A stretch of 32,423 nt of DNA, taken from Bacteroidia bacterium. Lineage in GTDB: Bacteria > Bacteroidota > Bacteroidia > NS11-12g > UBA9320. Below the pieces are notes generated by a model. That model was not told the origin of the DNA. It was given only the letters and a program-made list of their open reading frames with translations, and made no database searches. The DNA lies in contig JADLGN010000014.1 in the NCBI GenBank assembly GCA_020849295.1, positions 1 through 32,423 of the forward strand, in the 5' to 3' direction. Below, piece by piece: positions 17,251 to 25,984 of this stretch; position 1 is the stretch's first letter; each line of letters begins with the position of its first letter. The translations under genes were made by a program, and so were the position numbers.

Positions 17251-17730
17251 TTGCATAATAAGGTGTTTAAAAGCAAAGTAATATTTTCAATAATTCTATT
17301 GATACTACCATTAATATTGGTTGCTAAAAATTCTTTATTTTTAAAAATAAACGAAACAACTGGTGCTTATATCCTTATTTCAATTCTTGTAATTTTACTT
17401 TTTGTAATATGGCTACTTATAAGACATATTAAAAAATCAACTGATTATTTTGTAGATAACTGGAAAAACGAACAAAGAAAAAGTATAGACAGTAGTAAAT
17501 TACGTAGTTTATTTTTTCTTATATCAACAACAATTGGCAGTAAATGCGTATTTGGCAATAATGATAGTTTAAGCATTTTGTCAAACACAAGTACTACATT
17601 GGGTTTGCCTAATTTTTTATTTTATCTCGTTATAAGTTTAATAATTTTAGAAGTTGTAGTTATATTTTTTTTGTTAAGTCAGGCTAAATTATTGCTTAAC
17701 AGAAAAAAAGACCTTGAAAATAAAGTTTAA
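17251..17730 (+). CDS. Small membrane protein of unknown function, next to ccoG
   Basis: 159 residues if started at TTG 17251; GTG at 17263 is an alternative and no ATG fits. Two clear membrane segments (about 9-27 and 38-58) are followed by a charged cytoplasmic loop, a weaker hydrophobic stretch (85-97) and a last membrane segment (121-143) with a basic tail. There is no heme-binding CxxCH. The layout vaguely recalls the N-terminal membrane part of Bacteroidetes CcoP subunits without the cytochrome, and ccoG follows after 63 bp, but I cannot recognise a family. The tandem FNR-like boxes make an oxygen- or redox-controlled role plausible. Confidence 0.6.
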   Translation: MHNKVFKSKVIFSIILLILPLILVAKNSLFLKINETTGAYILISILVILLFVIWLLIRHIKKSTDYFVDNWKNEQRKSIDSSKLRSLFFLISTTIGSKCVFGNNDSLSILSNTSTTLGLPNFLFYLVISLIILEVVVIFFLLSQAKLLLNRKKDLENKV

Positions 17731-17793
17731 AGAAACAAATTCAATCATTGTTTTAGTATTGTTGATTTAAATTAATTTTTTGTCTCCAAAATA

Positions 17794-18867
17794 GTGAAAG
17801 AAAAATCTAAACAGAGGCTTTCTCTCGAAAAATACCTGTCGCTTTTAAAGCAAAATTCAAGCGAAAACAGAAGAGGTAACAAAATTTATATTGAAAAATC
17901 AAACGGCAAATATTATGAAATAAGAACTTGGGTTAGTTATGTATTTTTCATAATATTTGTTACAGTTCCTTTTATTAATATTAATGGCAAACCAATTTTT
18001 TTATTTAATTTTTTCAAATCAGAATATATCATTTACGGACAAATTTTTAAGCCCGAAGAATTTTATTTTTTTGGATTAACATTAATATTATTTACTGCAT
18101 TTATATTATTGTTTACTTCAATTTTTGGGCGTGTGTTTTGCGGATGGATTTGTCCTCAAACTGTTTTTATGGAAATGTTATTCAGAAAAATAGAATTTAT
18201 TTTTAATAAATACAATGTTAATGAAAATACTGAAGAAATAAAGGATAAACTAAAATTTAACACAGTATTAAAACATATCACTTTTCTTGCAATTTCTTTT
18301 TTAATTGCTAATATTTTGCTTATGTACATAATTGGATATGAAAAAGTATTAAACATTATCGAAGAACCTTTGGAAAATAATATTTTAGTTTTTCTGGTAA
18401 TAGTATTTTTTTCATTATTGATATATTATATTTTTTCTTTTTACAGACAAAACGCATGTATAAATTTTTGTCCTTACAGCAGGTTGCAAAATGTTCTGTT
18501 TGATAAAAATACTTTACTTATAGCTTATGATTTTAAGCGTGGCGAACCACGTGGAGTAGTTGAAAACGATAACCCAACTATGAAAATAGGAGAATGTATT
18601 GATTGTAGAAATTGCGTAAAAGTTTGTCCTATGGGTATTGATATTAGAAATGGAATACAAAGAGAATGCATAATGTGTACATCTTGTATTGATGCTTGCA
18701 GTGCAGTAATGTATGATTTGAGAAAAACAAAATCTTTAATAAAATTTACAAGTGAAAATCTTATAGAAAACGGTGTAAAACCTAAGCTAACCAATAGAGC
18801 AAGAGTGAATTTTTTGCTCATGGCGATAATCTCAGCCATAATATTTTATATTATTTTTTCTCGTTGA
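17794..18867 (+). CDS. ccoG: Cytochrome c oxidase accessory protein CcoG (FixG/RdxA), short form
   Basis: 357 residues from a GTG start. A polyferredoxin-type membrane protein used in copper handling for cbb3 oxidase assembly. Membrane segments are near 43-62, 90-111, 160-181, 197-215 and 338-355. The conserved CGWICPQ (C116, C120) and ACINFCPYSRLQ (C222, C226) motifs are present. Two 4Fe-4S clusters are formed by C268/C271/C274/C278 and C292/C295/C298/C302. The protein stops straight after the last membrane segment, so the periplasmic Ig-like C-terminal domain (roughly 100 residues in usual CcoG) is absent. No downstream frame continues it. The cbb3 structural genes are not in the window. 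Confidence 0.85.
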   Translation: MKEKSKQRLSLEKYLSLLKQNSSENRRGNKIYIEKSNGKYYEIRTWVSYVFFIIFVTVPFININGKPIFLFNFFKSEYIIYGQIFKPEEFYFFGLTLILFTAFILLFTSIFGRVFCGWICPQTVFMEMLFRKIEFIFNKYNVNENTEEIKDKLKFNTVLKHITFLAISFLIANILLMYIIGYEKVLNIIEEPLENNILVFLVIVFFSLLIYYIFSFYRQNACINFCPYSRLQNVLFDKNTLLIAYDFKRGEPRGVVENDNPTMKIGECIDCRNCVKVCPMGIDIRNGIQRECIMCTSCIDACSAVMYDLRKTKSLIKFTSENLIENGVKPKLTNRARVNFLLMAIISAIIFYIIFSR

Positions 18868-18872
18868 GAAAA
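18856..18872 (+). terminator. Hairpin at the end of ccoG
   Basis: TTTTCTC (18856-18862), loop GTT, GAGAAAA (18866-18872): a perfect 7-bp stem overlapping the stop codon. There is no T-run after it, so termination is uncertain; it may only stabilise the 3' end. Confidence 0.25.
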
Positions 18873-18934
18873 CAAAAGCAGATATAATTTTATTAAATAT
18901 TATAATTATAAAGCGAGTTTAAAGAAATATATTA

Positions 18935-18942
18935 TATTTTTG
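18935..18942 (+). promoter_or_regulatory. Candidate -7 element of the kinase-regulator operon
   Basis: TATTTTTG is an exact TAnnTTTG match, 34 bp before the ATG at 18977. No -33 TTTG at the usual spacing. Confidence 0.4.
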
Positions 18943-18976
18943 GCAAAATTCAATTCGTTTAAAATTAATAAAAGTA

Positions 18977-20539
18977 ATGGCAGATTTTAAAAAAAATTCA
19001 GTTTCTTTTGTCATACTATCTACATTTTCGTTAATACTGTTGCTTGGAGCATTGTCGGGAGATTTTAAAACTTTAAATCTGGTTTTTATCAATCTCATTT
19101 TTATCAGCCTTGTATTTAATAATAAAAAAATAACTTTATACAGCGGTATTGGAGTTAGCTTACTTTTTAGCTTGTTACCATTGGTTTTTAAAGATAAAAA
19201 TTTAATAAACAATGACCAACTTATATATTGGGGCACTTTATTTTTAATATTTATAAGCACAATAGTATCGCTTTTTATTTTAGACCTTAATTATAATATT
19301 AAACAAAGCCTTAAGCACTTCTTTTTGCTTTACGAATACTCTACAGAAGGAATAATAATATCTGATGAACGAGGAAGAATAATAATGGCTAATCCTACAG
19401 CATGTGGTATGTTTGGGTATAACGAAAATGAATTGAAAAATCAACCCGTAGAAATTCTTATACCTTCAAATCATAAAAATTTGCATCCTAAAATGAGAAT
19501 GGATTATGTGAAAAAGCCATCAAACAGGCAAATGGGAGCAGGAAGAGATCTTTCGGGGATTAAAAAAAACAGCAGTATTTTCCCTGTAGAGATTAGCCTA
19601 AGTACATATACTGACCAAAATAAAACCTTTGTAATAGCCTTTATTGTTGATATTACTGTAAGAAAAAATTCTGAAAAAATTATTATTCAAAAAAATGAAT
19701 CGTTAGAACAAATGGCTGCCGAACTTGCCAAACTAAACGAGGAGCTTGAAGTAAAAGTAAACGAAAGAACAAATAATCTTCAACAGGTTATGAAAACCCT
19801 TGAAAAATCTGAACTTGAATTGAAAGATGCACTTGCAAAAGAAAAAGAAATGAGTGAAATAAAAAGCAGTTTTGTATCAATGGCTTCACATGAGTTTCGC
19901 ACACCATTAAGTACTATTCTGTCGTCGGCAAATATTATGCAGAGATATGAATATACTGATGAACAGGATAAAAGGAATATTCATATAAAAAAAATTAAAG
20001 AATCTGTAAGATATCTTAATGAAATTCTCGAAGATTTTTTGTCATTCGGCAAACTTGAGCAAAGCAAAATAAATGTACAATACAGCGATGAAAGCTTGAA
20101 TGAAATAATAAATAGTGCAATTGACGAATTAGAAATTCTTAAAAAACCAGCACAGCACATTGAATTTTATTTTGAAGGCAGTGATAGGATAGAAACTGAT
20201 AAAAACTTGCTTAAAAATATTTGTATAAATTTGCTGACAAATGCAATAAAATTTTCGATGCCGGATGGTAAGATAATAATTAATTGTATAAACAGACCTC
20301 AAATGCTGAAAATTGAAATAAAAGACTTTGGCATTGGAATACCTGAAGAAGATAAAACACATTTGTTTACAACTTTTTTCAGATCAAAAAATGCTGTAAA
20401 TATTCAAGGTACAGGTTTGGGTTTGCATATTGTTAAAAGACATCTTAACTTGCTGAATGGCGAAATTTATATTGACAGTAAATTAAACGAAGGAACAATA
20501 GTTACATTTATTATACCAAAAAACACAAATGAACAATAA
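18977..20539 (+). CDS. Membrane PAS-domain sensor histidine kinase
   Basis: 520 residues: about four membrane helices (8-103), a PAS domain (about 113-228), a coiled coil (230-292), HisKA with H305 in the H-box SHEFRTPL, and HATPase_c with N422 (N box), DFGIGIP (450-456) and GTGLGL (478-483). In the PAS domain, H170 and R190 (within IPSNHKNLH and MGAGRDLSG) occupy the spacing of the heme-ligand His and distal Arg of FixL. The same positions are common in other PAS S-box proteins, so heme binding is not proven. The last 11 bp overlap the response regulator gene, so the two form a cognate pair. Full length and intact. Confidence 0.92.
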   Translation: MADFKKNSVSFVILSTFSLILLLGALSGDFKTLNLVFINLIFISLVFNNKKITLYSGIGVSLLFSLLPLVFKDKNLINNDQLIYWGTLFLIFISTIVSLFILDLNYNIKQSLKHFFLLYEYSTEGIIISDERGRIIMANPTACGMFGYNENELKNQPVEILIPSNHKNLHPKMRMDYVKKPSNRQMGAGRDLSGIKKNSSIFPVEISLSTYTDQNKTFVIAFIVDITVRKNSEKIIIQKNESLEQMAAELAKLNEELEVKVNERTNNLQQVMKTLEKSELELKDALAKEKEMSEIKSSFVSMASHEFRTPLSTILSSANIMQRYEYTDEQDKRNIHIKKIKESVRYLNEILEDFLSFGKLEQSKINVQYSDESLNEIINSAIDELEILKKPAQHIEFYFEGSDRIETDKNLLKNICINLLTNAIKFSMPDGKIIINCINRPQMLKIEIKDFGIGIPEEDKTHLFTTFFRSKNAVNIQGTGLGLHIVKRHLNLLNGEIYIDSKLNEGTIVTFIIPKNTNEQ

Positions 20540-21569
20540 GAAAACGATATTGATAATAGAAGACCATGATGATATAAGGGAAAATATTGTTGAAATATTA
20601 GAACTGTCGGGGTACAAAACCTATAACTGTGAGAACGGAAAAAAGGGATATGAATTGGCACAAAAGAAAAACCCCGATTTGATAGTTTGCGATATTATGA
20701 TGCCTGAAATGGATGGTTTTGCATTACTTCATCTAATTAGAAAAGGCGAAAATACACGTAACATACCTTTCATATTTTTAACAGCAAAAACCGAGAGATC
20801 TGATTTTAGAAAAGGTATGGAAATGGGTGCTGATGATTTTATTACTAAGCCCTTTGAAGATGTAGAATTACTTAACGCTATTGAATCAAGATTTAAAAGG
20901 AATGAGTTGAGTGAGAAAGCAAAAATTTTACAAAAAAATCAAGGAAAAATTGATATTAACCAAATAATTGATGAATTTGGAACAAGTCAGAAATTGGCAA
21001 AAAAAGAAGTACTATTCAAAGAAGGGAAATTTGCAAAAAGTGTATTTCTGATAAAATCAGGTAAGGTAAAATGCGTAAAAATAAGTGAAGAAGGCAAAGA
21101 ACTTATTCTTGATATTTATGGGCCAAATGATTTTTTGGGTTATATTACTTTACTTGGAAGCGGTGTTTATGACGAAACTGCAGTTGTAATAGAAGATGCT
21201 GAAATAATAAGTTTGCCAAAAGAAGATTTTATGCAACTTATATTTTCAGATATAAATGCTGCAAATACACTTATTAAAAATATTGCAAAAAATATTAAAG
21301 AAAAGGAAGATAAGCTAGTAATAATGGCTTATGGTAATTTAAGAAAAAGAGTAGCCAAAACATTAATAGAAATTGACAGCAAATTTAGAAATGCCGAAAC
21401 AGATGCTTTGCTTGAAATAAAACGTGAAGAACTTGCAAGCTATATAGGTATTGCTACCGAGTCATTAATAAGAACCATAAGCGATTTTAAATCAGAAAAA
21501 CTAATTGATATTAAAGAAGGGAAAATAACAATAATTAATCGAGACAAACTAAAACATCTGCTTTATTAG
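20529..21569 (+). CDS. Response regulator fused to a CRP/FNR-type transcription factor
   Basis: 346 residues. The receiver domain (1-125) has the acidic pocket E11/D12, phospho-acceptor D55 in VCDIMMPE, T85 and K107. A short linker leads to a cyclic-nucleotide-binding-type beta barrel (about 155-240), the dimer helix (240-262) and a CRP-type winged helix (265-340). In the recognition helix IATESLIRTI, E311 and R315 align with E181 and R185 of CRP, the residues that read the TGA core. There is no FNR-type N-terminal Cys cluster, so oxygen sensing would come through phosphorylation by the partner kinase. The start overlaps the kinase gene by 11 bp and the end overlaps convergent nadK by 4 bp. 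Confidence 0.92.
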   Translation: MNNKKTILIIEDHDDIRENIVEILELSGYKTYNCENGKKGYELAQKKNPDLIVCDIMMPEMDGFALLHLIRKGENTRNIPFIFLTAKTERSDFRKGMEMGADDFITKPFEDVELLNAIESRFKRNELSEKAKILQKNQGKIDINQIIDEFGTSQKLAKKEVLFKEGKFAKSVFLIKSGKVKCVKISEEGKELILDIYGPNDFLGYITLLGSGVYDETAVVIEDAEIISLPKEDFMQLIFSDINAANTLIKNIAKNIKEKEDKLVIMAYGNLRKRVAKTLIEIDSKFRNAETDALLEIKREELASYIGIATESLIRTISDFKSEKLIDIKEGKITIINRDKLKHLLY

Positions 21570-22450
21570 TTTCTTATATCTTGTCCCCACATCATTTTGT
21601 TGCGTAAGGCATCAAGATAATTATCATCTCCCAATCTTATCAAATTAAAAGTGAAATCAGCTTTTCTTACTGCTATTTGAGTGCCTTTTTTTATAGAGCA
21701 ACTTTTACTGTCAAGACTTAGTAAATAACTCTTTACTCTTCCTTCTATTTCAAATGAAAGAACAGTATTGTCGGGTATTACTATGGGTCTTAAGCTTAAA
21801 TTATGAGGTGCTATTGGAGTAATAACAAAACTTGCAGACTTGGGTATGAGTATAGGTCCTCCGCAACTTAATGAATATGCTGACGAGCCGGTTGGAGTTG
21901 CTACTATCAATCCGTCTGCCCAATATGAATTCATAAATTCACCATTAAGGTATGTATGGACAATAATCATACTTGCACTATCTTTTTTATGTATTACAAA
22001 ATCATTTAGTGCATAAGGAAAACCATCAAAAAAATCATTTTCAGATTCAAGTTTAAGTAATGTGCGTTTATCTATTCTATACGATTTCAATATAAGTTCG
22101 TCTATTACTTTATCAATATTTTCGGGATTTGAGGTAGCTAAATATCCTAATCTCCCTGTATTGAATCCCATTATTGGTATTCCTGAATCTTTTACAATAT
22201 CAAGTGTGTCTAAAATAGTTCCATCACCACCAATACTAAGCATATAATCAATTTGTGTATCGAGGATATTTTCGTTTGTAAATACCTCATATTTTTCATT
22301 AGAAAATATTTTTAAATCATTGAAATACTCACTTATTTTATCATGCACAAATGTTTCAATTTCTTTATGTGCAAGACTTGCCAAAAGATTTTGCAAACAT
22401 TCTATAGCTTGTTTGTTTTTTAGGGTTCTTGCGTATATTCCTATTTTCAT
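21566..22450 (-). CDS. nadK: NAD kinase
   Basis: 294 residues, normal length. It phosphorylates NAD to NADP. Conserved motifs: GGDGTILDT (from G74, with D76 as catalytic Asp), a central NDFVIHK, and DGLIVATPTGSSAYSLSCGGP forming the NAD site. Last gene of a four-gene minus-strand operon; its ATG directly follows the stop of the outer-membrane protein gene. The ORF's stop overlaps the convergent regulator gene by 4 bp. Confidence 0.95.
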   Translation of the reverse strand: MKIGIYARTLKNKQAIECLQNLLASLAHKEIETFVHDKISEYFNDLKIFSNEKYEVFTNENILDTQIDYMLSIGGDGTILDTLDIVKDSGIPIMGFNTGRLGYLATSNPENIDKVIDELILKSYRIDKRTLLKLESENDFFDGFPYALNDFVIHKKDSASMIIVHTYLNGEFMNSYWADGLIVATPTGSSAYSLSCGGPILIPKSASFVITPIAPHNLSLRPIVIPDNTVLSFEIEGRVKSYLLSLDSKSCSIKKGTQIAVRKADFTFNLIRLGDDNYLDALRNKMMWGQDIRN

Positions 22451-23899
22451 TTAGAATGCTTTTTTAAAATGAATGTTTAAATTTTTTTCATTCAAAATAT
22501 TCATTGAATATTCTATTCTTAAAATTTTATCGTTCAATACAACAAAGTCAATTCCGGTTCCATATCCAAATAATAATCTGTTTGCAAGATTGTTTTCAAG
22601 CCTCAAATAGCTTTCTTGCCATTGATTGTTATAAGTTTTACCACCATCTGCAAATAAGTTCAAATATGTTCCCAATGGCAAACTAATATATTTTTTATTC
22701 AATTTAAAAGGAATTTTTAATTTATATCTGTTTAGCAAAGCGTATTTAAAATTTAATTTGGCTAAAACAAAAGCATGACCATCTATTACATATTGTTCGT
22801 ATCCTCTAACATAATCACTATATCCAAGTGCCTTAAAATTGTAATACGGTATGTAAGGTATTATTTGATTAGAAATTTTAAACTTGAAAAAAGCAGATGT
22901 ATAAAGGTTTTTTGCAGCTTTTATATAATATGAAGTTTCAAGCATTTCACTTATCACTTCTGCTGAAACATTACTTTTTATTGTACCTAATTTAATTTCA
23001 TTTTTTAAGCTAAACCCGGATAGCGGATAGTATTTGTTATCTCTTTTTTCTATCAGGAAAGTTTGTTTTACATTAATTTCATTTTGAGTTTTGCCTCCTA
23101 ATAAAAAATTTCTATTAAGGCTGTCTTTTATTATTTGCTCATCAATTTTTATGTTATTAAATTCAATTTCCCATTTCTCTGTTACAAAATTGTTTTTTCT
23201 TATATTGAAAGAAACATAGTTTTCCCATCTTTGTATTAAAGGTTTCTCATAGTTTTTATAAAACTGAAGTTTATTGTTTTTTGTAATATACCATATTTCT
23301 TTGTTTCTTTTAAATAGTGTAGAAAATTCAGCACCAAATTTTGTTGATTTTTTAAAAGAAGTGACAGAATAATAAATGCCGTATTTTTCTGTATAACCGT
23401 TAATTAAAGCTATTTTTATAGTTTCGTTTCTGCCTTTAAAGTTGTATTTAAACAAATACAATCCGTAATTAGTTCGGTTTAGTTTATAGTCCATATTTTG
23501 CCATTGCTTAAAGTTGCGGTCAGACAACTCAAAACAGGGCATGGGCCATAAATACCAAGTTTCACTTACATCTACATTTATAATAATATGTTGTGTTTTA
23601 TATTCAGTAAAAGTAACATCAGCAAATACAAACAGATTGGTATTAATAAGCAGATTTTTGCTGCTTACAGCCATTTCAGCAAGTTCTGATTTTTTATAAA
23701 TTTCTTTGTATTTAAATAGCAATTCGTTTTCAATAATCCATGTTTGGGTTTTATTGTTTCCGGTTATTATAATAGAATCAATTATTACATTATAGTCAAT
23801 ACCGGCTTTGGATTTCTGACTAAAAATTAAAAAGAATAAAATTGTAAATAATATAGATTTTAAATATTCTTTAGATTGCACAGTAAATTTACAATTCAA
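22451..23899 (-). CDS. BamA/TamA-like (Omp85 family) outer-membrane protein
   Basis: 482 residues. N-terminal signal sequence (about 13-33, ending SKAG), a single POTRA-like domain (about 35-120, from YNVIIDSIIITGNNKT to INVDVSE), then a beta-barrel of alternating strands ending in phenylalanine (HFKKAF), the outer-membrane insertion signature. Much shorter than BamA (five POTRAs), so it is an accessory Omp85 protein rather than the main assembly factor. The start overlaps the CBS-protein gene by 11 bp; the gene is adjacent to nadK, a neighbourhood I have seen in Bacteroidetes. Confidence 0.8.
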   Translation of the reverse strand: MNCKFTVQSKEYLKSILFTILFFLIFSQKSKAGIDYNVIIDSIIITGNNKTQTWIIENELLFKYKEIYKKSELAEMAVSSKNLLINTNLFVFADVTFTEYKTQHIIINVDVSETWYLWPMPCFELSDRNFKQWQNMDYKLNRTNYGLYLFKYNFKGRNETIKIALINGYTEKYGIYYSVTSFKKSTKFGAEFSTLFKRNKEIWYITKNNKLQFYKNYEKPLIQRWENYVSFNIRKNNFVTEKWEIEFNNIKIDEQIIKDSLNRNFLLGGKTQNEINVKQTFLIEKRDNKYYPLSGFSLKNEIKLGTIKSNVSAEVISEMLETSYYIKAAKNLYTSAFFKFKISNQIIPYIPYYNFKALGYSDYVRGYEQYVIDGHAFVLAKLNFKYALLNRYKLKIPFKLNKKYISLPLGTYLNLFADGGKTYNNQWQESYLRLENNLANRLLFGYGTGIDFVVLNDKILRIEYSMNILNEKNLNIHFKKAF

Positions 23900-24548
23900 G
23901 ATATTTTACAAGAGAATGATAACGGTCTTCCACATCATTTACATAGCTTTTGTTATTAAAAGTATCGGTAATTTCATATCCGAATCTTTGCAATGAAAAT
24001 ACAATTCTGTCAATATACTTTGTATTTAACTTTATGCTCAATATTATTAAATTTGTGTCAGTCACCTTAAATATATTTAAACCTATAATTTTTGCATCTT
24101 CACTTTCAATTATTCTGTTAATTTCATTAAGCGAATAATTATAAGATTGTAATTTTAGATTTATAACGCTGCCTTCAGCTTGCAAAGTATAGCTGTTTGC
24201 CAAATAATTAATTATACATTTATAAGAAATATTACCGGTATATTGGTTGTCATTATTTACAGTAACCAAGTATGGTGCATTATCTCTAAGCAAAAAAATT
24301 ATTGCATCATAAAAATGACGGTTTTCATTTATTTCAAAATTATAATTAGTTGTAATTACAGGTTTAATTACTTGATTTTTCTTTATTTTTTCTAAATCCT
24401 TTTTTAACAAATAACCTATAAGAGCATTATTTTCTGCAACAGGTAAAATATCTTGTTTTAAAATATCGAATGATTCAAGTGCAAAACCTGCGGTATCACT
24501 TGGTTTAAGTGGATATATAAGATTGTCTGCAAGGTTTTTAATGATCAT
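23889..24548 (-). CDS. CBS-domain protein
   Basis: 219 residues. Residues 1-115 resemble a tandem CBS pair (DTAGFALESFDILKQDILPV...ALIGYLLKKDL and the second unit HFYDAIIFLL...PYLVTVN). The C-terminal part (about 130-195) has an ACT-like alternation of strands and helices (NEINRIIESEDAKIIGLNIF). Such proteins usually bind adenosine nucleotides and regulate partners. It overlaps both operon neighbours by 11 bp. The partner is unknown. Confidence 0.7.
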   Translation of the reverse strand: MIIKNLADNLIYPLKPSDTAGFALESFDILKQDILPVAENNALIGYLLKKDLEKIKKNQVIKPVITTNYNFEINENRHFYDAIIFLLRDNAPYLVTVNNDNQYTGNISYKCIINYLANSYTLQAEGSVINLKLQSYNYSLNEINRIIESEDAKIIGLNIFKVTDTNLIILSIKLNTKYIDRIVFSLQRFGYEITDTFNNKSYVNDVEDRYHSLVKYLEL

Positions 24549-25122
24549 ACTGCAAAATAAATGAATTTAACCAGTTTTTTAAAATTTCTATACCATATTC
24601 CGTTAGTATAGCTTCTGGATGAAATTGAATACCCCAAATAGGCAAATTTTTATGAGAAATTGCCATAATAGAATTATCATCTTTGCTAATTGCTGTTTGA
24701 ATTAATTCATCATTTATTTTTAAATCAATAACAAGAGAATGATAACGACAAACTTTTATATTTTGCGGAATACCTTTCCACATCTCATGTTTTATCATAT
24801 TTATTGCTGAAATTTTTCCATGCATAGGATTTGTAGCTTTAATAAGTTCGGCACCAAAATAACAACCTAAAGCTTGGTGTCCAAGACAAATACCCAGAAT
24901 TGGAACTTTGCTGTTCCAGTAATCAATTATTTGCATTAGATTGCCCGAAGCGTAAGGAGTTCCAGGTCCGGGCGATAACACAATTCCTGAAAAATTATAT
25001 TCTGATAATTCTTCAGCAGTTTTTTCATCATTTCTTATTACTTGCACTTGTTGCCCCAATTGTAAGAAGTAGTCGCAAAGATTGTAAGTAAAAGAGTCGT
25101 AATTATCAATTAACAGAAGCAC
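24538..25122 (-). CDS. Glutamine amidotransferase, anthranilate / aminodeoxychorismate synthase component II
   Basis: 194 residues from a GTG start. Class I amidotransferase that supplies ammonia from glutamine to a chorismate-using partner. It has the N-terminal LLIDNYDSFTYNL, the oxyanion SPGPGTP, the nucleophile C79 in GICLGHQALG and H168/E170 in GIQFHPEA. No trpE or pabB is in the window, so TrpG and PabA cannot be told apart; isolation from other trp genes leans to PabA. First gene of the operon continuing to nadK, with an 11-bp overlap into the CBS gene. Confidence 0.9.
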   Translation of the reverse strand: MLLLIDNYDSFTYNLCDYFLQLGQQVQVIRNDEKTAEELSEYNFSGIVLSPGPGTPYASGNLMQIIDYWNSKVPILGICLGHQALGCYFGAELIKATNPMHGKISAINMIKHEMWKGIPQNIKVCRYHSLVIDLKINDELIQTAISKDDNSIMAISHKNLPIWGIQFHPEAILTEYGIEILKNWLNSFILQYDH

Positions 25123-25139
25123 TCAGAATTTTTTTATTG

Positions 25140-25147
25140 CAAAATTA
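25140..25147 (-). promoter_or_regulatory. Candidate -7 element of the amidotransferase-nadK operon
   Basis: The minus strand reads TAATTTTG, an exact TAnnTTTG match, 17 bp before the GTG start at 25122. Confidence 0.4.
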
Positions 25148-25246
25148 AATTTTTTCTATTCAAAACCTTATTTGATAAACTTTTGTATAAATTATTTAAT
25201 CTTAAATTTTTATTTAAAAAACTTATTATCTTGTTTTGTAAAATAT

Positions 25247-25972
25247 ATGGATTACAATAATCATTTTCATTTGGACGAAAAAATTAAAAAAGCTTTCGAG
25301 TTACAAAAATGGCCAGAAATAAAAAGTACTGATAGTTGGAATATCTTTAAAATAATGAGTGAGTTTGTTGAAGGATATGATACGCTTGCTCGTATAGGAC
25401 CCTGTGTTTCAATTTTTGGTTCAGCACGTACAAAGCCAGGTACAAAGTATTATAGTCTAGCAAACGAAATAGCTGAAATGTTTAGTCGTGCAGGACTTGG
25501 TGTAATAACCGGCGGTGGTCCAGGAATAATGGAAGCAGCAAATAAGGGTGCCAATGAGGCAGGCGGAAAATCTGTAGGATTAAATATCAATTTACCATTT
25601 GAACAATTTCCCAACCATTATATAGATTACGACAAACTAATTCAGTTTAAGTTTTTCTTTGTAAGAAAAGTAATGTTTATGAAATATGCCCAAGGATTTG
25701 TAGTACTACCCGGCGGATTTGGTACTCTCGATGAATTGTTTGAAGCCTTAACTCTTGTGCAAACTCGCAAGGTTGAAAAATTTCCGATAATTCTTGTAGG
25801 AAAAGATTTTTGGAATGGTTTGATAGATTGGATAAATAATGTAGTAATAGAGCAGGAAAAAAATGCAGATAAAGAAGATATTTTTCTTGTAAAAGTAGTT
25901 GATACTGCCGCAGAAGCTGCCGAAGAAATATTTGATTTTTACAGTAAATATTCATTAAGTCCGAATTTCTAA
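25247..25972 (+). CDS. LOG-family protein (nucleotide 5'-monophosphate phosphoribohydrolase-like)
   Basis: About 241 residues from the ATG at 25247. An in-frame ATG at 25172 would add 25 hydrophobic residues in poor sequence and is unlikely. It has the Rossmann-type fold with the LOG signatures GGGPGIMEAANKGA and PGGFGTLDELFEALT. LOG enzymes hydrolyse N6-modified or plain nucleoside monophosphates; older annotations call them lysine decarboxylases. The N-terminal extension (SWNIFKIMSEFVEGYDTLARIG) is typical of the longer bacterial subgroup. mnmE starts 12 bp downstream. Confidence 0.88.
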   Translation: MDYNNHFHLDEKIKKAFELQKWPEIKSTDSWNIFKIMSEFVEGYDTLARIGPCVSIFGSARTKPGTKYYSLANEIAEMFSRAGLGVITGGGPGIMEAANKGANEAGGKSVGLNINLPFEQFPNHYIDYDKLIQFKFFFVRKVMFMKYAQGFVVLPGGFGTLDELFEALTLVQTRKVEKFPIILVGKDFWNGLIDWINNVVIEQEKNADKEDIFLVKVVDTAAEAAEEIFDFYSKYSLSPNF

Positions 25973-25984
25973 TAATTAAACATA

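Noticed and set aside
25172..25246. N-terminal extension of the LOG-family protein from an upstream ATG
   Set aside because: The extra 25 residues are encoded by AT-rich leader-like sequence, and homologues begin near the internal ATG at 25247.
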